Origin: Bombus terrestris
Taxonomy: Eukaryota > Arthropoda > Insecta > Hymenoptera > Apidae
Direction: 5' to 3'
Assembly (NCBI RefSeq): GCF_910591885.1
Contig: NW_025963548.1
Span: forward strand, 5,571,501-5,635,500
Length of the DNA: 64,000 bases
Positions 1-12,975 of the stretch are shown here, in pieces; the stretch's first letter is position 1; the number at the start of each line of letters is the position of its first letter. Made by a program: the position numbers and the translations under genes. The notes beneath the pieces were generated by a model. The model was given only the letters and a program-made list of their open reading frames with translations, did not search any database and had not been told where the DNA came from.

Positions 1-942
1 ATATGGCATCACTATAGGACGTATAACGTTATATTGCATCACTTCATGAACTATACCGTTATGAACTATTACAGTATACCGTATAACGTTATATTGCACC
101 ACCATGTGACGTATAACGTTTTGTACTATTACGTAGTAACGTATAACGTTATATTGCATCACTATAGGACGTATAAGGTTATATTGCAACACTATATGAC
201 GTATAACGTTCTATGCTACTACGTTATAACGCATAACGTTATGTTGCAACACTATAGGACGTATAGCGTCATATTCTATTGCGTTATAATGTATAACGGG
301 ATATTCCATCACTATATGACGCATAACGTTATGAACTATTACGTTATAACGCATAACGGTATATTGCATCACGCATAGGACGTATAACGTTACATTGCAT
401 CACTATAGGACGTTTAACGTTATATTGCATCACTATAGGACGTATAACGTTATATTGCATCACTATAGGACGTATAGCGTCATATACTATTGCGCTATAA
501 TGTATAACGGTATATTGCATCACTATATGACGTACAACGTTATGAACTATTACATTGTAACGCATAACGTTATATCGCATCACTATAGGACGTATAATGT
601 TATATTGCATCACTATAGGACGTATAGCGTCTAATACTATTGCGTTATAATGTATAACGGTATATTGCATCACCATGTGACGTATAACGTTTTGAACTAT
701 TACGTTATAACGCATAACGGCATATTGCATCACGCATAGGACGTATAACGTTACATTGCCTCACTATATGACGTATAACGTGTTGTTCTATTACGTTATA
801 ACGTATAACGTTATATTGCATCACTATATCAAGTATACCGTTATGAACTACTACATTATAACGTATAACGTTATATTGCATCACCATGTGACGTATAACG
901 TTTTGAACTATTACGTTATAACGCATAACGGCATATTGCATC
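1..942 (+). repeat. Left-edge mosaic of monomers, block shared with 5.4 kb and 23.3 kb
   Basis: Positions 1-240 match 5444-5683 and about 22706-22945, including the CACTTCATGAA / CAGTATACC monomers, with single-base changes such as CTATGC for ATATGC near 210. Positions 241-735 match 23305-23799 (offset 23,064), including the GCAACACTATAGG-AGCGTCATATTC dimer and landmark monomers at 371 and 732 that are 361 bp apart in both places. The 211-bp stretch 732-942 is an additional landmark-to-landmark unit absent from the 23.8 kb copy: the offset drops from 23,064 to 22,853 across it. No gene is present. Confidence 0.85.
371..379 (+). repeat. First example of the 31-bp landmark monomer (about 70 in the window)
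   Basis: Here CATCACTATAGG is replaced by CATCACGCATAGG, one base longer. The preceding monomer nearly always contributes GCATAACGGTATATTGC. Further ACGCATAGG sites include 732, 943, 2294, 3134, 3435, 4613, 6354, 8072, 8373, 9274, 9575, 10656, 11497, 14178, 15679, 17723, 19224, 22445, 25598, 28366, 30049, 33309, 36912, 44126, 46229, 50017, 54616, 58874, 62899 and 63740. Variants: ACGTATAGG (6173), ACGCTTAGG (11798, 16971), GCATTACGC (25057, 36401), GCATCTCGC (48814, 50198, 53565). Because it is 31 bp it shifts the three-base frame and puts TAG in the frame that was open, so apparent reading frames end here. Confidence 0.95.
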
Positions 943-1470
943 ACGCATAGGACGTATAACGTTACATTGCATCACTATAGGACGTATAACGTTATACTGC
1001 ATCACTATAGGACGTATAACGCTATATTGCATCACTATAGGACGTGTAATGTTATATTGCATTACTATTTGACGTATAACGTTTTGTACTATTACGTAAT
1101 AACGTATAACGTTATATTGCATCACTATATGAAGTATACCGTTATGAACTATTACATTATAACGTATAACGTTATATTGCATCACCATGTGACGTATAAC
1201 GTTTTGTACTATTACATAGTAACGTATAACGTTATATTGCATCACAATAGGACGTATAACGTCTTATTGCATCACTATATGACGTATAACGTTATGATCT
1301 ATGACGTTGTAACACCTAACGTTATATTGCATCACTATAGAACGTATAACGTCATATTGCATCACTATATGACGTATAACGTTATATATTATTGCGCTAT
1401 GAAGGAATAACTTTATATTGCACCACTCTATGATGTATAACGGTATATTACATTACTATAGGACGTAAAC
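943..1470 (+). repeat. Superunit entry block: run of class A monomers, then CATGAAGTATACC dimers
   Basis: After the landmark at 943 come about four consecutive class A monomers, including the AGGACGTGTAATG variant near 1045, then GTTTTGTAC and GTATACCG dimers and the GAAGGAATA monomer at 1401. The order matches 14178-14855 and 23796-24473, but this copy lacks about 150 bp (five monomers) found there: the start offset to 14.2 kb is 13,235 and the end offset is 13,385. The +1 shift of GAAGGAATA at 1401 is cancelled by the -1 shift of GTAAACG near 1464. Confidence 0.8.
1397..1412 (+). repeat. GAAGGAATA 31-bp monomer, first of 16
   Basis: A B-type monomer beginning GTTATATATTATTGCGC ends CTATGAAGGAATAACTTTAT and is one base longer than normal. 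Copies of GAAGGAATA start at 1401, 3802, 7261, 10003, 12165, 14785, 18331, 20883, 24403, 26265, 35748, 37580, 39837, 41485, 42025 and 57595. In most copies a compensating 29-bp monomer with GTAAACG follows within about 70 bp, restoring the register. It marks the exit of the entry block just before the 240-bp array, or the middle of the 1,178-bp interval. Confidence 0.92.
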
Positions 1471-2293
1471 GTTATAAACTATTGTGTTATGATGTATAAC
1501 GGTATATTACACCACTATATGACGTACAACGTTATGAACTATTACGCTGTAACGCATAACGTTATATTGCATTACTATATGACGTATAACGTTATGAACT
1601 ATTACGTTGTAACGCATAACGTTATATTGCATTACTATATGACGTATAACGTTATGAACTATTACGTTATAACGCATAACGTTATATTGCATTACTATAT
1701 GACGTATAACGTTATAAACTATTGTATTATGATGTATAACGGTATATTGCACCACTATATGACGTACAACGTTATGAACTATTACGCTGTAACGCATAAC
1801 GTTATATTGCATTACTATATGACGTATAACGTTATGAACTATTACGTTGTAACGCATAACGTTATATTGCATTACTATATGACGTATAACGTTATGAACT
1901 ATTACGTTATAACGCATAACGTTATATTGCATTACTATATGACGTATAACGTTATAAACTATTGTGTTATGATGTATAACGGTATATTGCACCACTATAT
2001 GACGTACAACGTTATGAACTATTACGCTGTAACGCATAAAGTTATATTGCATTACTATATGACGTATAACGTTATGAACTATTACGTTGTAACGCATAAC
2101 GTTGTATTGCATTACTATATGACGTATAACGTTATGAACTATTACGTTATAACGCATAACGTTATATTGCATTACTATATGACGTATAACGTTATGAACT
2201 ATTACGTTGTAACGCATAACGTTATATTGCATTACTATATGACGCATAACGTTATGAACTATTACGTTATAACGCATAACGGTATATTGCATC
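1471..2293 (+). repeat. 240-bp higher-order repeat, 3 tandem copies plus tail
   Basis: A unit of eight monomers (four A-B dimers) repeats every 240 bp: starts at 1471, 1711 and 1951 are each marked by GTTATAAACTATTG followed by TATGATGTATAACGG. Within a unit the B monomers change in fixed order, ending GCTGTAACGC, then GTTGTAACGC, then GTTATAACGC. In the last unit the exit dimer is replaced and a GACGCATAACG dimer leads to the landmark at 2294. Changes private to this copy include TTACACCAC at 1508, ATTGTATTATG near 1723, AAAGTTATATT at 2038 and GTTGTATTGC at 2101. Equivalent arrays lie at 10073, 14856, 18401, 24474 and 35818. Confidence 0.95.
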
Positions 2294-3434
2294 ACGCATA
2301 GGACGTATAACGTTACATTGCATCATTATAGGACGTTTAAAGTTATATTGCATCACTAAAGGACTTATAACGTTATATTGCATCACTATAGGACGTATAG
2401 CGTCATATACTATTGCGCTATAATGTATAACGGTATATTGCATCACTATATGACGTACAACGTTATGAACTATTACGTTGTAACGCGTGACGTTATATTG
2501 CATCACTATAGGACGTGTAACGTTATATTGCATCACTATAGGACGTATAGCGTCTAATACTATTGCGTTATAATGTATAACGGTATATTGCATCACTATA
2601 TGACGTATAACGTTATATGGTACTACGTTATAACGCATAACGTTATATTGCATCACCATGTGACGTATAACGTTTTGTTCCATTACGTAATAAGGTATAA
2701 CGTTATATTGCATCACTATATGACGTATAACGTGTTGTTCTATTACGTAATAACGTATAACGTTATAGTGCATCACTATAGGACGTATAACGTTATATTG
2801 CATCACTATATCAAGTATAGCGTTATGAACTACTACATTATAACGTATAAAGTTATATTGCATCACCATGTGACGTATAACGTTTTCTACCATTACGTAA
2901 TAAGGTATAACGTTATATTGCATCACTATAGGACGTATAACGTTATATTGCATTACTATATGACGTATAACGTTATGAACTATTACGTTATAACGCATAA
3001 CGTTATGTTGCAACACTATAGGACGTATAGCGTCATATTCTATTGCGTTATAACGTATAACGGAATATCCATCACCATATGACGCATAACGTTATGAACT
3101 ATTACGTTATAACGCATAACGGTATATTGCATCACGCATAGGACGTATAACGTTATATTGCATCACTATAGGACGTATAGCGTCATATACTATTGCGCTA
3201 TAATGTATAACGGTATATTGCATCACTATATGACGTACAACGTTATGAAATATTACGTTGTAACGCATAACGTTATACTGCATGACTATAGGACGTATAA
3301 CGTTATATTGCATCACTATAGGACGTATAGCGTCTAATACTATTGCGTTATAATGTATAACGGTATATTGCATCACTATATGACGCATAACGTTATGAAC
3401 TATTACGTTATAACGCATAACGGTATATTGCATC
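2294..3434 (+). repeat. Post-HOR block between landmarks 2294, 3134 and 3435
   Basis: This block corresponds to 15679-16970 but is about 150 bp shorter, because monomers around 16.03-16.25 kb are missing here. Characteristic monomers are AGGACTTATAACG (about 2362), CGCGTGACG (2483), the GTGTTGTTC dimer (2732), CACTATATCAAGTATAGCG (2811) and GTTTTCTACC (2881). At about 3064 the text reads GGAATATCC where all related copies read GGAATATTCC; this single-base loss makes the landmark interval 2294-3134 exactly 840 rather than 841 bp. The following 301-bp landmark interval (3134-3434) is conserved in at least five other superunit copies. Confidence 0.85.
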
Positions 3435-4612
3435 ACGCATAGGACGTATAACGTTACATTGCATCATTATAGGACGTTTAACGTTATATTGCATCACTAT
3501 AGGACGTATAAAGTTATATTGCATCACTATAGGACGTATAACGTCATATTGCATCACTATATGACGTATAACGTTATATGCTATACGTTATAACGTATAA
3601 CGTTATATTGCATTACTATATGACGTATAACGTTATGAACTATTACGTTATAACGCATAACGTTATATTGCCTCACCATATGACGTATAACGTTATGACC
3701 TATGACGTTATAACACCTAACGTTATATTGCATCACTATAGGACGTTTAACGTCATATTGCATCACTTTATGACGTATAACGTTATATATTATTGCGCTA
3801 TGAAGGAATAACTTTATATTGCATCACTATATGATGCATAACGTTATATTACATTACTATAGGACGTAAACGTTATAAACTATTGTGTTATAATGTATAA
3901 CGGTATTTTGCACCACTATATGATGTATAACGGTATATTGCGTCACTATATGACGTATAACGTTTTGTACTATTACGTAATAACGAATAACGTTATATTG
4001 CTTCACTATATGATGTTTAGCGTTTTGAACTTTAATTGCATCAGTATATGACGTATAACGTTATGAACTGTTACATTATAACCTATAACGTTATATTGCA
4101 TCACTATAGGACGTATAACATTATATTGCATCACTATATGACGTATAACGTTATGAACTATTACGTTATAACGCATAACGTTATGTTGCAACACTATAGG
4201 ACCTATAGCGTCATATTCTATTGCGTTATAATGTATAACGGTATATTCCATCACTATATGACGCATAACGTTATGAACCATTACGTTATAACGCATAACG
4301 TTATATTGCATCACTATAGGACGTATAATGTTATATTGCATCACTATTTGACGTATAGCGTCTAATACTATTGCGCTATAATGTATAACGGTATATTGCA
4401 TCACTATATGACGTACAACGTTATGAACTATTACGTTGTAACGCATAACGTTATATTGCATCACTATAGGACGTATAACGTTATATTGCATCACTATAGG
4501 ACGTATAGCGTCTAATACTATTGCGTTATAATCTATAACGGTATATTGCATCACTATATGACGTATAACGTTATGAACTATTACGTTATAACGCATAACG
4601 GTATATTGCATC
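3435..4612 (+). repeat. 1,178-bp landmark interval, copy 1
   Basis: The distance between the landmarks at 3435 and 4613 is 1,178 bp, as in 11798-12975 and 20516-21693. The remainder 8 (1178 = 39 x 30 + 8) is explained by five length variants in series: the landmark (+1), GCTATACG near 3580 (-1), GAAGGAATA at 3802 (+1), GTAAACG near 3868 (-1) and the 38-bp hybrid monomer at 4021 (+8). The block is aligned with 11798-12975 at offset 8,363. Private differences include GAACTGTTACATT near 4066 and GGACCTATAGCG near 4200. Confidence 0.9.
4013..4060 (+). repeat. 38-bp hybrid monomer (GTTTTGAACTTTAATTGC junction), copy 1 of 9
   Basis: The B-type start CGTTTTGAAC is joined directly to TTTAATTGCATCAG, so the distance from one CG core to the next is 38 bp (4021 to 4059). 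Identical junctions start at 7481, 12385, 21103, 26486, 30517, 31906, 37800 and 42246. At 57726 and 58563 a longer form keeps the intervening sequence (CACTACGTAATAACG...) and measures 58 bp between CG cores. The 38-bp form therefore looks like a 20-bp deletion derivative of the 58-bp form. The preceding monomer always carries GCTTCACTATATGATGYTTAG. Confidence 0.9.
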
Positions 4613-6172
4613 ACGCATAGGAAGTATAACGTTATATTGCATCACTATAGGACATATAACGTTATATTGCATCACTATATGACGTATACCGTTATGAACT
4701 ACTACATTATAACCTATAACGTTATATTGCATCACCATGTGACGTATAAAGTTTTGTACTATTACGTGATATCGTATAACGCTATATGGCATCACAATAG
4801 GACGTATAACGTTATATTGCATCACTTCATGAAGTATACCGTTATGAACTATTACAGTATACCGTATAACGTTATAATGCATCTCCATGTGACGTATAAC
4901 GTTTTGTACTATTACGTAGTAACGTATAACGTTATATTGCATCACTATAGGACGTATAACGTTATATTGCAAAACTATATGACGTATAGCGTCTAATACT
5001 ATTGCGTTATAATGTATAACGTTATATTGCATCACTATATGACGTATAACGTTATATGGTACTACGTTATAACGCATAACGTTATATTGCATCACCATGT
5101 GACGTATAACGTTTTGTACTATTACGTAGTAACGTAAAACGTTATATTGCATCACTATAGGACGTATAACATTATATTGCCATACTATATGACGTATAAC
5201 GTTATATGCTACTACGTTATAACGCATAACGTTATATTGCATCACAATGTGACGTATAACGTTTTGTACCATTACGTAATAGGGTATAACGTTATATTGC
5301 ATCACTATAGGACGTATAACGTTATATTGCATCACTATATGACGTATACCGTTATGAACTACTACATTATAACCTATAACGTTATATTGCATCACCATGT
5401 GACGTATAAAGTTTTGTACTATTACGTGATATCGTATAACGCTATATGGCATCACTATAGGACGTATAACGTTATATTGCATCACTTCATGAACTATACC
5501 GTTATGAACTATTACAGTATACCGTATAACGTTATATTGCACCACCATGTGACGTATAACGTTTTGTACTATTACGTAGTAACGTATAACGTTATATTGC
5601 ATCACTATAGGACGTATAACGTTATATTGCAACACTATATGACGTATAACGTTATATGCTACTACGTTATAACGCATAACGTTATATTGCATTACTATAT
5701 GACGTATAACGTTATGAACTATTACGTTATAACGCATAACGTTATATTGCCTCACTATATGACGTATAACGTGTTGTTCTATTACGTAATAACGTATAAC
5801 GTTATATTGCATCACTATCGACATATAACGTTATATTGCATCACTATATCAAGTATACCGTTATGAACTACTACATTATAACGTATAACGTTATATTGCA
5901 TCAGCATGTGACGTATAACGTTTTGTACCATTACGTAATAAGGTATAACGTTATATTGCATCACTATAGGACGTATAACGTTATATTGCATTACTATATG
6001 ACGTATAACGTTATGAACTATTACGTTATAACGCATAACGTTATGTTGCAACACTATAGGACGTATAGCGTCATATTCTATTTCGTTATAATGTATAACG
6101 GTATATTCCATCACTATATGACGCATAACGTTATGAACTATTACGTTATAGCGCGTAACGGTATATTGCGTC
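4613..6172 (+). repeat. CCATGTG/GTTTTGTAC-rich block with an internal repeat
   Basis: Positions 4613-5335 match 12976-13698 (offset 8,363) and, from 4637, 8397-9095 (offset 3,760). They include CACAATAGG, CACTTCATGAAG, CAGTATACC and GCAAAACTATATG monomers. The segment 5300-5450 then repeats the 4640-4790 pattern (CATGTGACGTATAAAG, GTGATATCG) before a TTCATGAAC series. At 5818 the monomer CACTATCGACATATAACG is one base short (29 bp) and marks the start of a CACTATATCAAGTATACC block shared with 23080, 28012, 30871, 39325, 40974, 43771, 56481 and 58041. The block ends at a variant landmark, GTCACGTATAGG, at 6173. Confidence 0.8.
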
Positions 6173-8071
6173 ACGTATAGGACGTATAACGCTACATTGC
6201 ATCACTATAGGACGTTTAACGTTATATTGCATCACTATAGGACGTATAGCGTCTAATACTATTGCGTTATAATGTATAACGGTATATTGCATCACTATAT
6301 GACGTATAACGTTATGAACTATTACGTTATAACGCATAACGGTATATTGCATCACGCATAGGACGTATAACGTTACATTGCATCACTATAGGACGTATAA
6401 CGTTATATTGCATCACTATAGGACGTATAACGTTATATTGCATCACTATAGGACGTGTAATGTTATATTGCATCACTATTTGACGTATAACGTTTTGTAC
6501 TATTACGTAATAACGTATAGCGTTACATTGCATCACTATAGGACGTATAACGTTATATTGCATCATTATATGAAGTATACCGTTATGAACTATTACATTA
6601 TAACGTATAACGTTATATTGCATCACTATTTGACGTATAAAGTTTTGTACTATTACGTAATATCGTATAACGTTATATTGCATCACTATAGGACGTATCT
6701 CGTTATATTGCGTCACTATATCAAGTATACCGTTATGAACTACTACATTATTACGTATAACGTTATATTGCATCACCATGTGACGTATAAAGTTTTGTAC
6801 TATTACGTGATATCGTATAACGCTATACGGCATCACTATAGGACGTATAACGTTATATTGCATCACTTCATGAACTATACCGTTATGAACTATTACAGTA
6901 TACCGTATAACGTTATATTGCATCAGCATGTGACGTATAACGTTTTGTACTATTACGTAATAACGTATAGCGTTACATTGCATCACTATAGGACGTATAA
7001 CGTTATATTGCAACACTATATGACGTATAACGTTATATGCTATACGTTATAACGTATAACGTTATATTGCATTACTATATGACGTATAACGTTATGAACT
7101 ATTACGTTATAACGCATAACGTTATATTGCCTCACCATATGACGTATAACGTTATGACCTATGACGTTATAACACCTAACGTTATATTGCATCACTATAG
7201 GACGTTTAACGTCATATTGCATCACTTTATGACGTATAACGTTATATATTATTGCGCTATGAAGGAATAACTTTATATTGCATCACTATATGATGCATAA
7301 CGTTATATTACATTACTATAGGACGTAAACGTTATAAACTATTGTGTTATAATGTATAACGGTATATTGCACCACTATATGATGTATAACGGTATATTGC
7401 GTCACTATATGACGTATAACGTTTTGTACTATTACGTAATAACGAATAACGTTATATTGCTTCACTATATGATGTTTAGCGTTTTGAACTTTAATTGCAT
7501 CAGTATATGACGTATAACGTTATGAACCATTACGTTATAACGCATAACGTTATGTTGCATCACTATAGGACGTATAACGTTATATTGCATTACTATATGA
7601 CGTATAACGTTATAAACTATTGTGTTATAATGTATAACGGTATATTGCACCACTATATGACGTACAACGTTATGAACTATTACGTTGTAACGCATAACGT
7701 TATATTGCATTACTATATGACGTATAACGTTATGATCTATTACGTTATAACGCATAACGTTATATTGCAACACTAAAGGACGTATAGCGTCATATTGCAT
7801 TACTATATGACGTATAACGTTATGAACTATTACGTTATAACGCATAACGTTATATTGCATCACTATAGGACGTATAGCGGTATATTGCATCACTATATGA
7901 CGTATAACGTTATGAACTATTACGTTATAACGCATAACGTTATGTTGCAACACTATAGGACGTATAGCGTCATATTCTATTGCGTTATAATGTATAACGG
8001 TATATTGCATCACTATATGACGCATAACGTTATGAACTGTTACGTTATAACGCATAACGGTATATTGCATC
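6173..8071 (+). repeat. Mosaic block 6.2-8.1 kb with second 38-bp hybrid
   Basis: From the variant landmark (6173) to 6354 is 181 bp. Then come class A runs, a series of CATGAAGTATACC and ATATCAAGTATACC dimers and a TTCATGAAC dimer. From about 7020 to 7495 the order matches 3560-4035 (offset 3,459): the GCTATACG short monomer at 7038, GAAGGAATA at 7261, GTAAACG near 7326 and the hybrid at 7481. After the hybrid the order differs from copy 1: GTTATAAACTATTG dimers and two GACGTATAGCGG joins (for example 7869) precede the landmark at 8072. No gene is present. Confidence 0.8.
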
Positions 8072-9574
8072 ACGCATAGGACGTATAACGTTACATTGCA
8101 TCATTATAGGACGATTAACGTTATATTGCATCACTATAGGACGTATAACGTTATATTGCATCACTATAGGACGTATAGCGTCACATACTATTGCGCTATA
8201 ATGTATAACGGTATATTGCATCACTATATGACGTACAACGTTATGAACTATTACGTTGTAACGCATAACGTTATATTGCATCACTATAGGACGTATAACG
8301 TTATATTGCATCACTATATGACGTATAACGTTATGAACTATTACGTTATAACTCATAACGGTATATTGCATCACGCATAGGAAGTATAACGTTATATTGC
8401 ATCACTATAGGACATATAACGTTATATTGCATCACTATATGACGTATACCGTTATGAACTACTACATTATAACCTATAACGTTATATTGCATCACCATGT
8501 GACGTATAAAGTTTTGTACTATTACGTGATATCGTATAACGCTATATGGCATCACAATAGGACGTATAACGTTATATTGCATCACTTCATGAAGTATACA
8601 GTTATGAACTATTACAGTATACCGTATAACGTTATAATGCATCACCATGTGACGTATAACGTTTTGTACTATTACGTAGTAACGTATAACGTTATATTGC
8701 ATCACTATAGGACGTATAACGTTATATTGCAAAACTATATGACGTATAGCGTCTAATACTATTGCGTTATAATGTATAACGTTATATTGCATCACTATAT
8801 GACGTATAACGTTATATGGTACTACGTTATAACGCATAACGTTATATTGCATCACCATGTGACGTATAACGTTTTGTACTATTACGTAGTAACGTAAAAC
8901 GTTATACTGCATCACTATAGGACGTATAACATTATATTGCCATACTATATGACGTATAACGTTATATGCTACTACGTTATAACGCATAACGTTATATTGC
9001 ATCACCATGTGACGTATAACGTTTTGTACCATTACGTAATAGGGTATAACGTTATATTGCATCACTATAGGACGTATAACGTTATATTGCATTACTATAT
9101 GACGTATAACGTTATGAACTATTACGTTATAACGCATAACGTTATGTTGCGACACTATAGGACGTATAGCGTCATATTCTATTGCGTTATATCGTATAAC
9201 GGTATATTGCATTACCATATGACGCATAACGTTATGAAATATTACGTTATAACGCATAACGGTATATTGCATCACGCATAGGACATATAACGTTATATTG
9301 CGTCACTATAGGACGTATAGCGTCATATACTATTGCGCTATAATGTATAACGGTATATTGCATCACTATATGACGTACAACGTTATGAAATATTACGTTG
9401 TAACGCATAACGTTATACTGCATCACTATAGGATGTATAACGTTATATTGCATCACTATAGGACGTATAGAGTCTAATACTATTGCGTTATAATGTATAA
9501 CGGTATATTGCATCACTATATGACGTATAACGTTATGAACTATTACGTTATAACGCATAACGGTATATTGCATC
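8072..9574 (+). repeat. Landmark intervals 301-901-301; second part duplicated at 13.0-14.2 kb
   Basis: Landmarks lie at 8072, 8373, 9274 and 9575. The stretch from about 8355 to 9620 aligns with 12958-14223 (offset 4,603), including the AGGAAGTATAACG monomer after the landmark, GCCATACTATATG, TAATAGGGTATAACG and the GCGACACTATAGG dimer. Differences include ATCGTATAACGG near 9191 where the 13.8 kb copy has AACGTATAACGG, and GGATGTATAACG near 9430. The landmark at 8072 is followed by TTATAGGACGATTAACG, a form otherwise common only in the right half of the window. Confidence 0.85.
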
Positions 9575-10072
9575 ACGCATAGGACGTATAACGTTACATT
9601 GCATCACTATAGGACGTATAATGTTATATTGCATCACTATTTGACGTATAACGTTTTGTACTATTACGTAATAACGTATAGCGTTACATTGCATCACTAT
9701 AGGACGTATAACGTTATATTGCATCACTATATGAAGTATACCGTTATGAACTATTACATTATACCGTATAACGTTATATTGCATCACCATGTGACGTATA
9801 ACGTTTTGTACTATTACATAGTAACGTATAACGTTATATTGCATCACAATAGGACGTATAACGTCTTATTGCATCACTATATGACGTATAACGTTATGAT
9901 CTATGACGTTGTAACACCTAACGTTATATTGCATCACTATAGAACGTATAACGTCATATTGCATCACTATATGACGTATAACGTTATATATTATTGCGCT
10001 ACGAAGGAATAACTTTATATTGCACCACTCTATGATGTATAACGGTATATTACATTACTATAGGACGTAAAC
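9575..10072 (+). repeat. Shortened superunit entry block
   Basis: Counterpart of 14178-14855 with several monomers deleted. It keeps the TATTTGACG-GTTTTGTAC dimer, the GTATACCG dimer, CACAATAGG, GATCTATGACG and the GAAGGAATA monomer (10003). That monomer is here preceded by GCGCTAC instead of the GCGCTAT seen in the other 15 copies. Confidence 0.8.
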
Positions 10073-10655
10073 GTTATAAACTATTGTGTTATGATGTATA
10101 ACGGTATATTGCACCACTATATGACGTACAACGTTATGAACTATTACGCTGTAACGCATAACGTTATATTGCATTACTATATGACGTATAACGTTATGAA
10201 CTATTACGTTGTAACGCATAACGTTATATTGCATTACTATATGACGTATAACGTTATGAACTATTACGTTATAACGCATAACGTTATATTGCATTACTAT
10301 ATGACGTATAACGTTATAAACTATTGTGTTATGATGTATAACGGTATATTGCACCACTATATGCCGTACAACGTTATGAACTATTACGCTGTAACGCATA
10401 ACGTTATATTGCATTACTATATGACGTATAACGTTATGAACTATTACGTTGTAACGCATAACGTTATATTGCATTACTATATGACGTATAACGTTATGAA
10501 CTATTACGTTATAACGCATAACGTTATATTGCATTACTATATGACGTATAACGTTATGAACTATTACGTTGTAACGCATAACGTTATATTGCATTACTAT
10601 ATGACGCATAACGTTATGAACTATTACGTTATAACGCATAACGGTATATTGCATC
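10073..10655 (+). repeat. 240-bp higher-order repeat, 2 copies plus tail
   Basis: Units start at 10073 and 10313, each with GTTATAAACTATTG and then TATGATGTATAACGG; monomer order is the same as at 1471. One private change is TATATGCCGTACAACG near 10362. The array leads through a GACGCATAACG dimer to the landmark at 10656. One 240-bp unit fewer than at 1471, 14856 and 18401. Confidence 0.95.
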
Positions 10656-11797
10656 ACGCATAGGACGTATAACGTTACATTGCATCATTATAGGACGTTT
10701 AAAGTTATATTGCATCACTAAAGGACTTATAACGTTATATTGCATCACTATAGGACGTATAGCGTCATATACTATTGCGCTATAATGTATAACGGTATAT
10801 TGCATCACTATATGACGTACAACCTTATGAACTATTACGTTGTAACGCGTGACGTTATATTGCATCACTATAGGACGTGTAACGTTATATTGCATCACTA
10901 TAGGACGTATAGCGTCTAATACTATTGCGTTATAATGTATAACGGTATAATGCATCACTATATGACGTATAACGTTATATGGTACTACGTTATAACGCAT
11001 AACGTTATATTGCATCACCATGTGACGTATAACGTTTTGTACCATTACGTAGTAACGTAAAACGTTATATTGCATCACTATATTACGTATAACATTATAT
11101 TGCCATACTATATGACGTATAACGTTATATGCTACTACGTTATAACGCATAACGTTATATTGTATTACTATATGACGTATAACGTTATGAACTATTACGT
11201 TATAACGCATAACGTTATATTGCCTCACTATATGACGTATAACGTGTTGTTCTATTACGTAATAACGTATAACGTTATAGTGCATCACTATAGGACGTAT
11301 AACGTTATATTGCATTACTATATGACGTATAACGTTATGAACTATTACGTTATAACGCATAACGTTATGTTGCAACACTATAGGACGTATAGCGTCATAT
11401 TCTATTGCGTTATAACGTATAACGGAATATTCCATCACCATATGACGCATAACGTTATGAACTATTACGTTATAACGCATAACGGTATATTGCATCACGC
11501 ATAGGACGTATAACGTTATATTGCATCACTATAGGACGTATAGCGTCATATACTATTGCGCTATAATGTATAACGGTATATTGCATCACTATATGACGTA
11601 CAACGTTATGAAATATTACGTTGTAACGCATAACGTTATACTGCATGACTATAGGACGTATAACGTTATATTGCATCACTATAGGACGTATAGCGTCTAA
11701 TACTATTGCGTTATAATGTATAACGGTATATTGCATCACTATATGACGCATAACGTTATGAACTATTACGTTATAACGCATAACGGTATATTGCATC
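10656..11797 (+). repeat. Post-HOR block, 841 + 301 bp landmark intervals
   Basis: Landmarks at 10656, 11497 and a variant at 11798 reading CACGCTTAGG. The first interval is 841 bp against 991 bp at 15679 and 19224, consistent with a five-monomer deletion that removes the TATATCAAGTATAGCG dimers before 11290. Private changes include AACCTTATG near 10823, GGTATAATGC near 10946 and TATATTACG near 11082. The CTTAGG form of the landmark is shared only with 16971, which suggests those two ends are closely related. Confidence 0.85.
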
Positions 11798-12975
11798 ACG
11801 CTTAGGACGTATAACGTTACATTGCATCATTATAGGACGTTTAACGTTATATTGCATCACTATAGGACGTATAAAGTTATATTGCATCACTATAGGACGT
11901 ATAACGTCATATTGCATCACTATATGACGTATAACGTTATATGCTATACGTTATAACGTATAACGTTATATTGCATTACTATATGACGTATAACGTTATG
12001 AACTATTACGTTATAACGCATAACGTTATATTGCCTCACCATATGACGTATAACGTTATGACCTATGACGTTATAACACCTAACGTTATATTGCATCACT
12101 ATAGGACGTTTAACGTCATATTGCATCACTTTATGACGTATAACGTTATATATTATTGCGCTATGAAGGAATAACTTTATATTGCATCACTATATGATGC
12201 ATAACGTTATATTACATTACTATAGGACGTAAACGTTATAAACTATTGTGTTATAATGTATAACGGTATATTGCACCACTATATGATGTATAACGGTATA
12301 TTGCGTCACTATATGACGTATAACGTTTTGTACTATTACGTAATAACGAATAACGTTATATTGCTTCACTATATGATGTTTAGCGTTTTGAACTTTAATT
12401 GCATCAGTATATGACGTATAACGTTATGAACTATTACATTATAACCTATAACGTTATATTGCATCACTATAGGACGTATAACATTATATTGCATCACTAT
12501 ATGACGTATAACGTTATGAACTATTACGTTATAACGCATAACGTTATGTTGCAACACTATAGGACGTATAGCGTCATATTCTATTGCGTTATAATGTATA
12601 ACGGTATATTCCATCACTATATGACGCATAACGTTATGAACCATTACGTTATAACGCATAACGTTATATTGCATCACTATAGGACGTATAATGTTATATT
12701 GCATCACTATTTGACGTATAGCGTCTAATACTATTGCGCTATAATGTATAACGGTATATTGCATCACTATATGACGTACAACGTTATGAACTATTACGTT
12801 GTAACGCATAACGTTATATTGCATCACTATAGGACGTATAACGTTATATTGCATCACTATAGGACGTATAGCGTCTAATACTATTGCGTTATAATGTATA
12901 ACGGTATATTGCATCACTATATGACGTATAACGTTATGAACTATTACGTTATAACGCATAACGGTATATTGCATC
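11798..12975 (+). repeat. 1,178-bp landmark interval, copy 2
   Basis: Same series of length variants as copy 1: GCTATACG near 11942, GAAGGAATA at 12165, GTAAACG near 12232 and the 38-bp hybrid at 12385. Aligns with 3435-4612 at offset 8,363 and with 20516-21693 at offset 8,718. It is part of a longer 2.4-kb match of 11288-13672 with 20006-22390. Confidence 0.9.

Noticed and set aside
1397..1410. GAAGGAATA as a ribosome binding site
   Set aside because: It is a purine-rich variant inside a shared repeat monomer found 16 times, with no open frame of non-repeat character after it.
1471..2190. CRISPR-like alternation of 30-bp repeat and 30-bp spacer in the regular dimers
   Set aside because: The 'spacers' are the other monomer class and are themselves repeated throughout; there are no unique spacers, no leader and no cas genes.
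4586..5824. Long open frames such as this 412-codon one on the - strand, and 270-370-codon frames elsewhere on both strands
   Set aside because: They exist on both strands in the same register, follow from a 10-codon repeat without stops, end wherever a 31-bp monomer shifts the frame, and give low-complexity His/Tyr/Asn or Gln/Tyr/Asn repeats. No start context, unique domain or gene-like boundary is visible.
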